NCBI GenBank assembly: GCA_938041445.1
Contig: CALISO010000108.1
Span: forward strand, 1 to 40,975
Origin: an uncultured Saprospiraceae bacterium
GTDB lineage: Bacteria > Bacteroidota > Bacteroidia > Chitinophagales > Saprospiraceae
Reading direction: 5' to 3'
DNA length: 40,975 nt
The position numbers were made by a program, and so were the translations under genes. Below, in pieces: positions 31,754 to 39,254 of the stretch (its first letter is position 1; each line of letters opens with the position of its first letter). A model generated the notes under the pieces. That model was not told where the DNA came from and ran no database searches. It was given only the letters and a program-made list of their open reading frames with translations.

Positions 31754-32239
31754 ATGAAGCAAAATACTGTAAACTTCTCCTATTCTATCTTTGAAAACAT
31801 TGGAGAATTGTCAGAATCGTCTCAACAACTCATAACGGCTGCAAGGAAGGCTTGCGATTTAGCTCATGCACCATATTCACAGTTTAGAGTAGGTGCTGCT
31901 GTCCTATTGCAGAATGACACGATCCTTCAAGGAGCCAATCAAGAAAACGCTGCCTACCCGATGTGTACCTGTGCTGAGCAAGTAGCTTTATATCATTCAG
32001 CAATGCAATTCCCTGAGGTAAAAGTCAATGCCTTAGCGATTCATGTCAATGTCAACAACGCCATCAGTCATCCTCCTTCGCCTTGTGGTGCTTGTCGTCA
32101 AGTAATACTAGAATATGAGCAAAAGCACCGTCAAGATATCAATATCTACATCTCGTCTCTAGCTAATGAAATCTATCATTTTGAAAGCATCAAGGCTTTA
32201 TTGCCGTTTTATTTTTCAGGAGATGACTTGAATGTTTGA
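31754..32239 (+). CDS. cdd: cytidine deaminase
   Basis: Deaminates cytidine and deoxycytidine to uridine and deoxyuridine in pyrimidine salvage. I chose the ATG at 31754 (161 residues); a TTG at 31730 would add eight residues. The zinc site is that of the small tetrameric type: Cys73-x-Glu75 (CTCAEQ) as ligand and proton shuttle, and the pair Cys111 and Cys114 in PPSPCGACRQV. HAPYSQFRVGAAVLL and GANQENAAYPM are the usual substrate-binding strands. It is slightly longer than E. coli-independent tetrameric CDAs (about 130-140) because of an N-terminal extension. Stands alone and ends in a strong terminator. Confidence 0.93.
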   Translation: MKQNTVNFSYSIFENIGELSESSQQLITAARKACDLAHAPYSQFRVGAAVLLQNDTILQGANQENAAYPMCTCAEQVALYHSAMQFPEVKVNALAIHVNVNNAISHPPSPCGACRQVILEYEQKHRQDINIYISSLANEIYHFESIKALLPFYFSGDDLNV

Positions 32240-32267
32240 GTAATAGTTAAATCAAAATCTAAATAAT

Positions 32268-32303
32268 AAAAAAGGCTTCCAATTAATGAAAGCCTTTTCT
32301 TTT
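32268..32303. terminator. bidirectional terminator between cdd and the 3-hydroxyacyl-CoA dehydrogenase unit
   Basis: AAAAGGCTT pairs with AAGCCTTTT (with a further C-G pair across one mismatch), loop AATTAAT region, flanked by A on the left and T-rich TCTTTT on the right. It can stop transcription of cdd on the plus strand and of the opposing unit on the minus strand. Confidence 0.75.
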
Positions 32304-32336
32304 AATAGTTACTATAGACTAAAGAGATCCTACTAG

Positions 32337-32387
32337 TTAGTCTTCAAGCATCATATCGAATGCTTGGCCGCCTTGCACGAAACTCAT
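32337..32387 (-). CDS. possible micro-ORF (16-24 codons) downstream of the 3-hydroxyacyl-CoA dehydrogenase gene
   Basis: ATG (32387-32385) to TAA (32339-32337), peptide MSFVQGGQAFDMMLED; an in-frame TTG at 32411 would extend it to 24 codons after a stop. It lies between the dehydrogenase stop and the shared terminator on the same strand. The stretch is locally richer in G+C than its surroundings, as coding sequence is here. It may be chance; no known peptide is recognised. Confidence 0.25.
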   Translation of the reverse strand: MSFVQGGQAFDMMLED

Positions 32388-32437
32388 ATCTAGTAAATCA
32401 GTAGAAATCAATTACTGGTTAGTAATACATATTAAAT

Positions 32438-33325
32438 TTAGCTAAAACTCTCTGCTACTACCTCAGCTCTCTTATGCTCTGAGTAATCGTAGAATCCTTT
32501 TCCACTTTTCTTTCCTAGATCTCCTGCTAGTACCATATTTACTAGAAGTGGACAAGGTGCATACTTCGCTTCCTTGAAGCCATCGTGAAGTACATCAAGA
32601 ATTGACTTGCAGACATCAAGTCCGATAAAATCAGCAAGTTCTAATGGACCCATTGGATGCGCCATCCCTAGCTTCATAATACCATCTATCTCTTTGACTC
32701 CAGCGACACCTTGATATAGTGTATAGATTGCCTCATTGATCATTGGCATAAGTATTCTATTGGCAATAAATCCTGGGTAGTCATTGACTTGAATAGGTGT
32801 CTTCTTTATAGCAACTGTTGTATCATGTATAATCTTTGAAGTTTCGTCACTTGTCTTATATCCACGGATGATTTCGACGAGTTTCATAATCGGCACCGGA
32901 TTCATAAAGTGCATTCCGATAACCTTGTCAGGACGATTGGTTGCAGCTGCAATCTTAGTGATGGAAATCGAACTTGTATTAGACGCTAGGATACAGTCGG
33001 CAGGAGCATGCTCATCAAGAATTTCAAAGATTTTAATCTTTGTTGCTTCTTTTTCACTGGCAGCTTCTATGACTAGATCGGCATTCTTAACAGCCTCAGG
33101 AATCTGGGTATAGGTCGTTATCTTGCTTAACGAATCTTGCTGGTGATCTTCTGTGATTTTTTCTTTAGCAACCATTCTCCACAAATTGTTCTTTATGGTT
33201 TCCATTGCCCTATCAAGTGCCTCTTCATCGACGTCACATAGACTGACTTTATATCCGTGCATTGCGAATATGTGTGCAATACCATTTCCCATTGTTCCAG
33301 CACCTATTACTGCTATTTGCTTCAT
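32438..33325 (-). CDS. 3-hydroxybutyryl-CoA (3-hydroxyacyl-CoA) dehydrogenase
   Basis: NAD(P)-dependent oxidation of 3-hydroxyacyl-CoA to 3-ketoacyl-CoA, used in butanoate, fatty-acid or phenylacetate breakdown. The 295 residues have the standard length of Hbd/PaaH-type single-function enzymes. The Rossmann motif GAGTMGNGIAHIFAMHG is at 8-24, with Asp31-like CDVDEEAL giving NAD specificity. The catalytic pair is in MHFMNPVPIMKLVEII (His) and Glu/Asn downstream, and the C-terminal domain shows PGFIANRILMPMINEA and GHPMGPLELADFIGLD-like residues (here AHPMGPLELADFIGLD). No other beta-oxidation genes are adjacent. A TAATTTTG element on the minus strand (33,398-33,405) gives a possible leader of about 70 nt. 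Confidence 0.9.
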   Translation of the reverse strand: MKQIAVIGAGTMGNGIAHIFAMHGYKVSLCDVDEEALDRAMETIKNNLWRMVAKEKITEDHQQDSLSKITTYTQIPEAVKNADLVIEAASEKEATKIKIFEILDEHAPADCILASNTSSISITKIAAATNRPDKVIGMHFMNPVPIMKLVEIIRGYKTSDETSKIIHDTTVAIKKTPIQVNDYPGFIANRILMPMINEAIYTLYQGVAGVKEIDGIMKLGMAHPMGPLELADFIGLDVCKSILDVLHDGFKEAKYAPCPLLVNMVLAGDLGKKSGKGFYDYSEHKRAEVVAESFS

Positions 33326-33441
33326 AACTTTCTTAAACTGTGGTTATTATTGATGATTATCTATGAGATATCAATTACGTCGTTGATACTTCAAGCCCAA
33401 AATTAATCCAATTTATCTTAGTATAAGGCTACTACTCCCAT

Positions 33442-33449
33442 TACATTTG
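33442..33449 (+). promoter_or_regulatory. promoter -7 element of the kinase/pfkA/cutA unit
   Basis: TACATTTG, followed by C, fits TAnnTTTG; TTAG lies 20 nt upstream as a -33-like box. The ATG is 20 nt downstream. Confidence 0.5.
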
Positions 33450-33468
33450 CCAATTAACTCAATATGGT

Positions 33469-34314
33469 ATGGACTTAATTATAGACGGCGGCGCTACGAC
33501 ATACAAATACATCATTTTTAAGAATGATAAGCAATATGATCAAGGTGTAAGTGAAGGTGCCAATTTTATGCATGGAATTGACCAAGTGCATTTTGACTCG
33601 ATCAAGGAAAAATCAAAAATTAGGAACATCTACCTCTTCGGTGCAGGCATCAGAGAAGAAGATGATAACTCTGCATTAATTAGCCATATAAAGAAGAGTT
33701 TCAAAAACACTAAGTCGGTATATGTTAATAATGATCTAGAGATTGTTGCATTAGCATTTTCTGATGTCAAGGATTGTATTGTCGGTATTATTGGTACTGG
33801 ATCAAATGCCGCAAGAGCGAAGAAGGGACAACTCAAGGAGAAGATTATCGCAGGTGGATATATGCTAGGTGATCAGGGTAGTGGATTCAAACTTGGAAAG
33901 AAAGTCCTCCAATACTATATCGAAAATCAATTCACAAAAAAAGAAGAAGCCCTATTCAAAAAGCAATATGGGTATGATAAACTCTCGTTAGTATCTGCAA
34001 TATATGAGGCTGAAAATCACAAGAGATTTGTGGCTTCCTTTAGTCGATTCCTTAATGAACTGGATCACAAGACACGAAAGAAGTTACTCAATAGAGAATT
34101 CTATAAGTACTTCAGAAATGTGAGCAAGCAAATTAAAGGTAGCGAACGACTAGAATACAACTTTGTCGGTAGTGTGGCCAATGTGTATGAAGATGCACTC
34201 AGACATGCAGCCTATGAGCAGGATATCAAAATCAATCGGATTATCAAGTCACCATTTGAACGAATAGACACGATCTATGGCTATATTAAAACAAACTTCC
34301 AAAAGAGAAAATGA
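33469..34314 (+). CDS. BadF/BadG-type ATPase, N-acetylglucosamine kinase-like
   Basis: A 281-residue ASKHA-fold protein similar to eukaryotic-type GlcNAc kinases found in Bacteroidota. Phosphate-1 loop MDLIIDGGATTYKYIIF at 1-17, the connecting VNNDLEIVALAF with Asp as likely catalytic base near 85, phosphate-2 GIIGTGSNAA at about 105-114, GGYMLGDQGSGFKLGKK at about 128-144, and the adenosine-binding FVGSVANVYEDALR near 225. These are all family blocks. The normal S/T-K in phosphate-1 reads T-T-Y-K, so the ATP site may be slightly altered. Substrate (GlcNAc, glucosamine or other) is an inference. The stop overlaps the pfkA start by 4 nt. Confidence 0.75.
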   Translation: MDLIIDGGATTYKYIIFKNDKQYDQGVSEGANFMHGIDQVHFDSIKEKSKIRNIYLFGAGIREEDDNSALISHIKKSFKNTKSVYVNNDLEIVALAFSDVKDCIVGIIGTGSNAARAKKGQLKEKIIAGGYMLGDQGSGFKLGKKVLQYYIENQFTKKEEALFKKQYGYDKLSLVSAIYEAENHKRFVASFSRFLNELDHKTRKKLLNREFYKYFRNVSKQIKGSERLEYNFVGSVANVYEDALRHAAYEQDIKINRIIKSPFERIDTIYGYIKTNFQKRK

Positions 34315-35285
34315 GTAATATGAAAACAATCGGTGTATTTACATCAGGAGGAGATGCCCCAGGTATGAATGCGGCAGTCAGAGCTGTAGCACGTACCTGT
34401 TACGGACACAATATCAATTGTGTCGGAGTATACAATGGTTATGAAGGAATGATGGCGGGTAACTTTGAAAAGAAGCTCAAAAGCAAAATCGCCAATATTA
34501 TGCAACGAGGTGGCACCATTCTTAAAACTGCTCGATGCCAGGAATTTATGGAGGCAGAAGGTCGAGCAAGAGCTGCACAAGAACTCAAGGCAAATGGAAT
34601 CGATGCTCTAGTTGCAGTAGGTGGAAATGGAACGTACACAGGAGCTCTCAAACTAGGTCAAGAACATGGTATTCCAATCATAGGTTTACCTGGAACAATT
34701 GACAACGATATCTATGGTACAGACTATACCATTGGGTTTGATACTGCCATTAATACGGCAATTGATGCAATTGACAAGATCAGAGATACAGCAGATAGTC
34801 ACAACAGACTCTTTATTGTAGAAGTGATGGGACGTCATGCAGGCTACATTGCATTGCATACTGCAATCGGTAGCGGAGCATACTCAGCATTCTTACCTGA
34901 GACCGATACCAATATCCCAGAATGGGTCAATACATTAAATAAGCAGCGTAAGAAGTTATTCAATATCGTAATTGTTGCTGAAGGCAATAAGAATGGAAAT
35001 GCTCATGACATCGCTCACAAGGTTAAAGAATCTGGATTTGAAAGAGATGTGAGAGTTACTGTTATTGGTCACTTGCAGAGAGGTGGCTCCCCTACTTGCC
35101 AAGACAGAGTACTTGCCAGTAGACTTGGTTATAGAGCAGTTAATAGTCTACTATCTGGTGAATCAGGTATTGCCTTGGGTATCATCAATGACAAACTTGA
35201 AAAAACTCCATTCGAAGATGCGATTTACAAAAAGAAAGAATTGTGTGTCGACTTAATGGAAATGATTAATCTCTTGTCCACATAG
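34311..35285 (+). CDS. pfkA: 6-phosphofructokinase with Asp-to-Asn change at the Mg-binding site
   Basis: Homologue of ATP-dependent 6-phosphofructokinase, which makes fructose 1,6-bisphosphate in glycolysis; 324 residues as in E. coli PfkA (320). Present are the ATP loop TSGGDAPGMNAAVR (11-24), NRGGT-like MQRGGTILKTAR, the catalytic PGTIDNDIYGTDYTIG (with the Asp127 equivalent), EVMGRHAGYIAL, and GHLQRGGSPT near the C-terminus. However, the motif G-G-D-G-S/T, whose Asp103 binds Mg2+ in E. coli, reads GGNGT here (Asn106, codon AAT at 34626-34628). The Gly that selects ATP over pyrophosphate is kept. The gene may still work, may have changed kinetics, or may be a regulatory paralogue. Translationally coupled to the kinase before it; cutA follows by 18 nt. 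Confidence 0.9.
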   Translation: MSNMKTIGVFTSGGDAPGMNAAVRAVARTCYGHNINCVGVYNGYEGMMAGNFEKKLKSKIANIMQRGGTILKTARCQEFMEAEGRARAAQELKANGIDALVAVGGNGTYTGALKLGQEHGIPIIGLPGTIDNDIYGTDYTIGFDTAINTAIDAIDKIRDTADSHNRLFIVEVMGRHAGYIALHTAIGSGAYSAFLPETDTNIPEWVNTLNKQRKKLFNIVIVAEGNKNGNAHDIAHKVKESGFERDVRVTVIGHLQRGGSPTCQDRVLASRLGYRAVNSLLSGESGIALGIINDKLEKTPFEDAIYKKKELCVDLMEMINLLST

Positions 35286-35303
35286 TTTCAATCCATCGAC
35301 TTG

Positions 35304-35615
35304 ATGAAAGATATCTTAGTCATATTTGTTACATTTCCCAACATAGAGGAGGCAAACAAATGCACAGCATTTTTACTGTCAAAAAACCTAGTTGCTTGTG
35401 CTAATTCACATTCCATCAACAGTACCTATCCTTGGGATGGAAAGGTAGAGTCAAGTACCGAAATCGCGGTATCATATAAGACTCTCATCCACAAAAAAAC
35501 ATTCGTCAAAAGAGCCATTAAGGCCATACATAGCTACAAAGTTCCATGCATTCTATCGAAAAAAGTTGAGGCGAATCTATCATATTACAAATGGATTAAA
35601 TCCTTAGTGATGTGA
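35304..35615 (+). CDS. cutA: CutA1-like divalent-cation tolerance protein
   Basis: A 103-residue member of the CutA1 family, small trimeric cytoplasmic proteins related in fold to PII. Blocks seen: the opening VIFVTFPNIEEANKCTAFL with the family T-x-P-x-x-E-x-A pattern, LVACANSHSINSTYPWDGK (usual ACV-x-x-I-x-S-x-Y-x-W-x-G), TEIAVSYKT and the helix IHSYKVPCILSKKVEAN. It is read from ATG 35304; a TTG just before adds one residue. The function of the family is unclear; a copper-tolerance role was proposed for E. coli. It is probably the last gene of the kinase-pfkA unit. No terminator is seen in the 174-nt gap after it. Confidence 0.85.
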   Translation: MKDILVIFVTFPNIEEANKCTAFLLSKNLVACANSHSINSTYPWDGKVESSTEIAVSYKTLIHKKTFVKRAIKAIHSYKVPCILSKKVEANLSYYKWIKSLVM

Positions 35616-35789
35616 TATAGAGCCTCTAATGCAAGGTGATAATTTACTATCCAAAAAATACACCCAACACATTCCAATTTTTCAAATGTTAAGAACACAT
35701 TAGCACAGAATTTGGCATGGTATATACGTACAACCTAAGTCTTGTTGATAAGACGGGCTCAGGGATATTGACCAAAACCGTACTATACT

Positions 35790-38700
35790 ATGAGAAAACC
35801 AATTCAATTATTCAGCATCATCACAGTCTTGCTTGCTCTACTCCCAATGAGTGGAATTTGCGATAATGGCGATCAGAATTTACCAGTGACTATTGAAGGA
35901 GAGTCAGAATTCTGCGAAGGGACATCAACAACTCTCTCTGCAACCCCTGGATATGTGACATACTCTTGGAACACCGGTGATTTTTCAGACACAACTGTGG
36001 TCACTCAAGCAGGTGTCTATTCAGTAGTTGTTACAGATGCGACTGGATGTACTGGGATTGACTACTTCCCTGTTGAAGTGTTAGAGGATACATCTTTCTT
36101 TATTGATGGACCTGATGAAATATGTGCTGGATTAGAGGAACATCTCTTAACCCTGAGTGAACCATTCCTTGACTATGTATGGAGTGATGGAAGTACAAAC
36201 TCAACTCTAACTATTTCAGATTGCGATACATATAGTGTTACTGTCACCAATATGAATGGGTGTACACAATCTCAAAGCATTATGGTAGATTGTCCAGCTT
36301 CGATAGATATCATCCTCATTGAAAATTCAATGGTTTCTTGTATCGGAGAATGTGATGGAATACTCGAAGCAGGTCTTAGTGATAACAATAGTAACTCGTC
36401 CCTACTCTGGTCTACTGGATCATCAAGCCCCAAAATCGATAATCTCTGTCCAGGAGAATATAGCGTAACGGTGACTGACCCAACTGGTTGCTATGCTAGT
36501 GAATCCTATGTTATCACTGAGCCGGAGGTATTAGAGCTTGTTATAGATTCGCTTAGGTTACCTACCTGCTATGATGATACAGATGGTTTTGTGATTGTAG
36601 AAGCTCTTGGAGGTACATCTCCATACTTATACTTTTGGCCAGAAGGTGCAACTGGTGACACTATTTCTTCAATAGGATCAGGAATCTATGCGGTCACAAT
36701 TGTAGACGGTAATAACTGCGACACAATCATTGATGTCATTGTGCCTAATATCGTCCCACTTCTTATCAATACCGAATCAGTGGTTGATATAGCTTGCTTT
36801 GGAGAGAATACAGGTCAACTGGAGGTGTCAGGCTCTGGAGGACACGGAGAATATATCTATCAATGGTCTACAGGAGATCAGACACCACTCATCACAGACA
36901 TACCCGCCGACACTTATGCTGTGACCGTCATTGATGATCTAGGTTGTATGACTACCAAATTAATCCCTGTCGTCGAAAATCCACAGTTATCGGCAACATC
37001 TCAAGTCACTCATATTAGTCAGCAAGGAGCGAATGATGGCACTGCGACAATATCACCTTCAGGCGGATCTGGCAATTACCAATTCTTGTGGGATAATGGA
37101 GAAACTACTCCGACAATACTCAATCTATCCCCAGGTGAGTACAATTGTACAGTCAATGACTCTGAAGGTTGTCAGACAACAATCACTGCCCTGATCTCAG
37201 AAGGAGACTGTATGCTTTCATTATTCACCAATTCAACCAATGTGGATTGCTATGGTGACACAGACGGGAAGGTGGAAATTTCAACTCAGTTTGGAATCTT
37301 ACCAATTGAGATTATCATATCAGATCTGGATGGTAATACTCAAGATGCGAATAACTTACCAGCTGGTAGCTATGTTGTCATCGTACAAGATGCAGCTGGG
37401 TGCATTGACCAGAATCAAGTAATCATTTCTCAGCCATCAGAGCTGTCTGCTGATATAGAGCTGGTCACAGCGCCTACTTGTGAAGACAAGGCAGATGGGT
37501 CAGTTATGATCAATGTGGAAGGTGGTTCTCCCCCTTATGAATACTTATGGTCAAATGGCAAGACTACAGCAATTGCTACAGAATTTGGAATAGGGATGCA
37601 AAGTGTCCAAGTAACGGATGCAAATGGGTGTAATCTGGCAGCATCAGTGATGGTAGCAGCGGAAGATGATATTGCACCCGAATTAGTATTGAAGTCTGTA
37701 GAACTAGATATGCCTATGGAAGGGATGTCAGAACTACCAGATCCAAGTCTATTTATTGAAGCTATTAGCGATAATTGCTCAGAAACGTCATTTACTTATG
37801 CAGATGATATGGATATCACAATCGGTTGTGAAAATGCTGATTACGATATCACTATTATCGCTACAGATAGCAATGGTAATTCTGTAGAAGAAACTACTAC
37901 ACTCACCGTCAGAGATGTTATTGCACCCGTAATTACTTGTCCATCGGCAATGGTGCTGGGTGAATGTGAAATTCTTAATTATGAGGTAAGTGCTACCGAT
38001 AATTGTGAAAGTTCAGTAGAGATAAATATCGTTGAAGGATCTGTCTCTGGAGAAGACATCCCAGTAGGAACGATGGATATCATTGTAGAAGCGATTGATA
38101 TTAATGGCAATACTGCACTGTGTTCATTCCAAGTAAGTAAGTTTGCCACTCCATCAATACAAGCTGATAAAGTTGACCTCAAATGCTTTGGTGATACAAC
38201 CGGTGCTATTGACATCCTCAATGCAGAAGATTATGAAACTATAATGATTGATGGAGAGGACAATGGAATGGATAATCTCAATGCTGGTACTTATACAATC
38301 TTAGCAACTACTTCTTATGGATGTGAGACTGAAACTTCTGTTTCTATCCTGTCACCTAATTTACTAGAAACAACAACTCTTGCAATCACTAACGAATCGA
38401 TTCTAGGATTTGAAGATGGTATGATTTCTATAGACATCACAGGTGGCGTAGAACCATATCTATTAACATGGTCAAAAGATGGAGAGACCATAACATTGAC
38501 CAGTGAGTCGATCACAGAATTATCTGCAGGTGAATATCAATGTGAAATCATAGATGCCAATGGTTGTATCACACAATCTGATATCATCACAATTGAAATG
38601 GGAATAGTATCGTCTACTGATGATATAGAACTAGATGGAGATATACTGACTATCTATCCGAATCCTGCAACAGACATGATATCTATTGAGATGAGTGATA

Positions 38701-38870
38701 CAGACTTAGAAGTCAAACAAGTCAATATCTTAGATTTTTCTGGGAAATTACAATACGAAAACTACGAAATCAATAAACCAATATCAGTAGCCAACTGGTC
38801 AGAAGGCATCTATCTTATTCAAGTAATAACGGATAAGGGAAAGGTCGTAAAAAGATTAGTCAAGCTATAA
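35790..38870 (+). CDS. large T9SS-secreted surface protein with SprB-type repeats and HYR-like domains
   Basis: A 1026-residue cell-surface protein probably for adhesion or gliding. Signal peptide 1-24 (LLALLPMSGIC). Two Ig/PKD-like domains at about 30-165 (SFWNTGD-like YSWNTGDFSDTT). Then SprB-type repeats of about 70-75 residues at roughly 170-250, 250-320, 325-395, 395-465, 475-545, 550-625 and again 795-935, each with C-x-G-x-x-D-G, P-Y-x-Y/F-x-W-S-x-G and a closing V-T-V-x-D-x-x-G-C. Between them, at about 635-790, are two HYR-like domains (IAPVITCPSAM, ISATDNC-like). The last 75 residues (LTIYPNPATDMISI to GKVVKRLVKL) are a type A T9SS sorting domain. Partner secretion genes are not here. 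A hairpin follows directly after the stop. Confidence 0.9.
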   Translation: MRKPIQLFSIITVLLALLPMSGICDNGDQNLPVTIEGESEFCEGTSTTLSATPGYVTYSWNTGDFSDTTVVTQAGVYSVVVTDATGCTGIDYFPVEVLEDTSFFIDGPDEICAGLEEHLLTLSEPFLDYVWSDGSTNSTLTISDCDTYSVTVTNMNGCTQSQSIMVDCPASIDIILIENSMVSCIGECDGILEAGLSDNNSNSSLLWSTGSSSPKIDNLCPGEYSVTVTDPTGCYASESYVITEPEVLELVIDSLRLPTCYDDTDGFVIVEALGGTSPYLYFWPEGATGDTISSIGSGIYAVTIVDGNNCDTIIDVIVPNIVPLLINTESVVDIACFGENTGQLEVSGSGGHGEYIYQWSTGDQTPLITDIPADTYAVTVIDDLGCMTTKLIPVVENPQLSATSQVTHISQQGANDGTATISPSGGSGNYQFLWDNGETTPTILNLSPGEYNCTVNDSEGCQTTITALISEGDCMLSLFTNSTNVDCYGDTDGKVEISTQFGILPIEIIISDLDGNTQDANNLPAGSYVVIVQDAAGCIDQNQVIISQPSELSADIELVTAPTCEDKADGSVMINVEGGSPPYEYLWSNGKTTAIATEFGIGMQSVQVTDANGCNLAASVMVAAEDDIAPELVLKSVELDMPMEGMSELPDPSLFIEAISDNCSETSFTYADDMDITIGCENADYDITIIATDSNGNSVEETTTLTVRDVIAPVITCPSAMVLGECEILNYEVSATDNCESSVEINIVEGSVSGEDIPVGTMDIIVEAIDINGNTALCSFQVSKFATPSIQADKVDLKCFGDTTGAIDILNAEDYETIMIDGEDNGMDNLNAGTYTILATTSYGCETETSVSILSPNLLETTTLAITNESILGFEDGMISIDITGGVEPYLLTWSKDGETITLTSESITELSAGEYQCEIIDANGCITQSDIITIEMGIVSSTDDIELDGDILTIYPNPATDMISIEMSDTDLEVKQVNILDFSGKLQYENYEINKPISVANWSEGIYLIQVITDKGKVVKRLVKL

Positions 38871-38903
38871 AAAAAAAGTAGCCCGAGATTGGGGATCTCG
38901 GGC
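38869..38903 (-). terminator. terminator-like hairpin A after the surface-protein gene
   Basis: A perfect 9-bp stem GCCCGAGAT/ATCTCGGGC (38881-38889 with 38895-38903), loop TGGGG. Nine A on the plus-strand left side (38869-38877) become a T run when read on the minus strand, so by form it ends a minus-strand transcript. It may also stabilise the 3' end of the surface-protein mRNA on the plus strand. Confidence 0.6.
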
Positions 38904-38909
38904 AATACT

Positions 38910-38928
38910 CAATTTAATAACCAAAACT
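38910..38928. repeat. 19-nt direct repeat, copy 1
   Basis: CAATTTAATAACCAAAACT, identical to copy 2 at 39116-39134. On the minus strand it comes just before hairpin A; the minus-strand frame here ends MSFGY-stop. The 384-nt stretch between the surface-protein gene and mqnD holds this pair, two hairpins and an inverted-repeat cluster, but no gene I can support. Confidence 0.7.
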
Positions 38929-39074
38929 CATATTCGACATAGTAGAACCAAATACTATGCCAATACTTATAATCCTAACCAGATAGGTAAAGAAAAAATC
39001 CTTAAAAAGTCTTAAAATTTGAGAATTGCCTTGAAATGGGCTCTTTGTGTCATATAGAAGTCGTGTATGGGCAT

Positions 39075-39101
39075 AAAAAAAGCTCCGAACATCTTCGGAG
39101 C
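39075..39101 (-). terminator. terminator hairpin B, probably of mqnD
   Basis: A perfect 8-bp stem GCTCCGAA/TTCGGAGC (39082-39089 with 39094-39101), loop CATC, preceded on the plus strand by seven A (39075-39081), which read as a T run on the minus strand. It lies about 150 nt downstream of the mqnD stop. Confidence 0.75.
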
Positions 39102-39115
39102 AAAAACGAATTTTA

Positions 39116-39134
39116 CAATTTAATAACCAAAACT
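39116..39134. repeat. 19-nt direct repeat, copy 2
   Basis: Exact copy of 38910-38928, 206 nt away. On the minus strand it lies directly before hairpin B, in the same order as copy 1 and hairpin A. Confidence 0.7.
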
Positions 39135-39177
39135 TACACAGTGTAAATATATTACATATTATCAATATTTGTAATAT
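39134..39177. repeat. clustered TTACA/TGTAA inverted repeats
   Basis: A perfect palindrome TTACAC-A-GTGTAA (39134-39146) is followed by an 8-bp inverted repeat ATATTACA/TGTAATAT (39149-39156 with 39170-39177). The four half-sites share TTACA or its complement. This is the form of an operator but also easy to form in AT-rich DNA. Confidence 0.4.
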
Positions 39178-39254
39178 GATTAAGAAAATATTTCACACCT
39201 CTAGCTATATTTTATTTTCAAAATACATAATCAACTGATTATTAGTCGATACAC

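Noticed and set aside
38914-39165. 83-codon minus-strand frame in the stretch after the surface-protein gene
   Set aside because: It reads straight through terminator hairpin B and its T run, has poor composition and depends on one repeat copy in one frame and the other in another frame. Only its last part (hydrophobic stretch then MSNMSFGY) is noted under the repeat finding.
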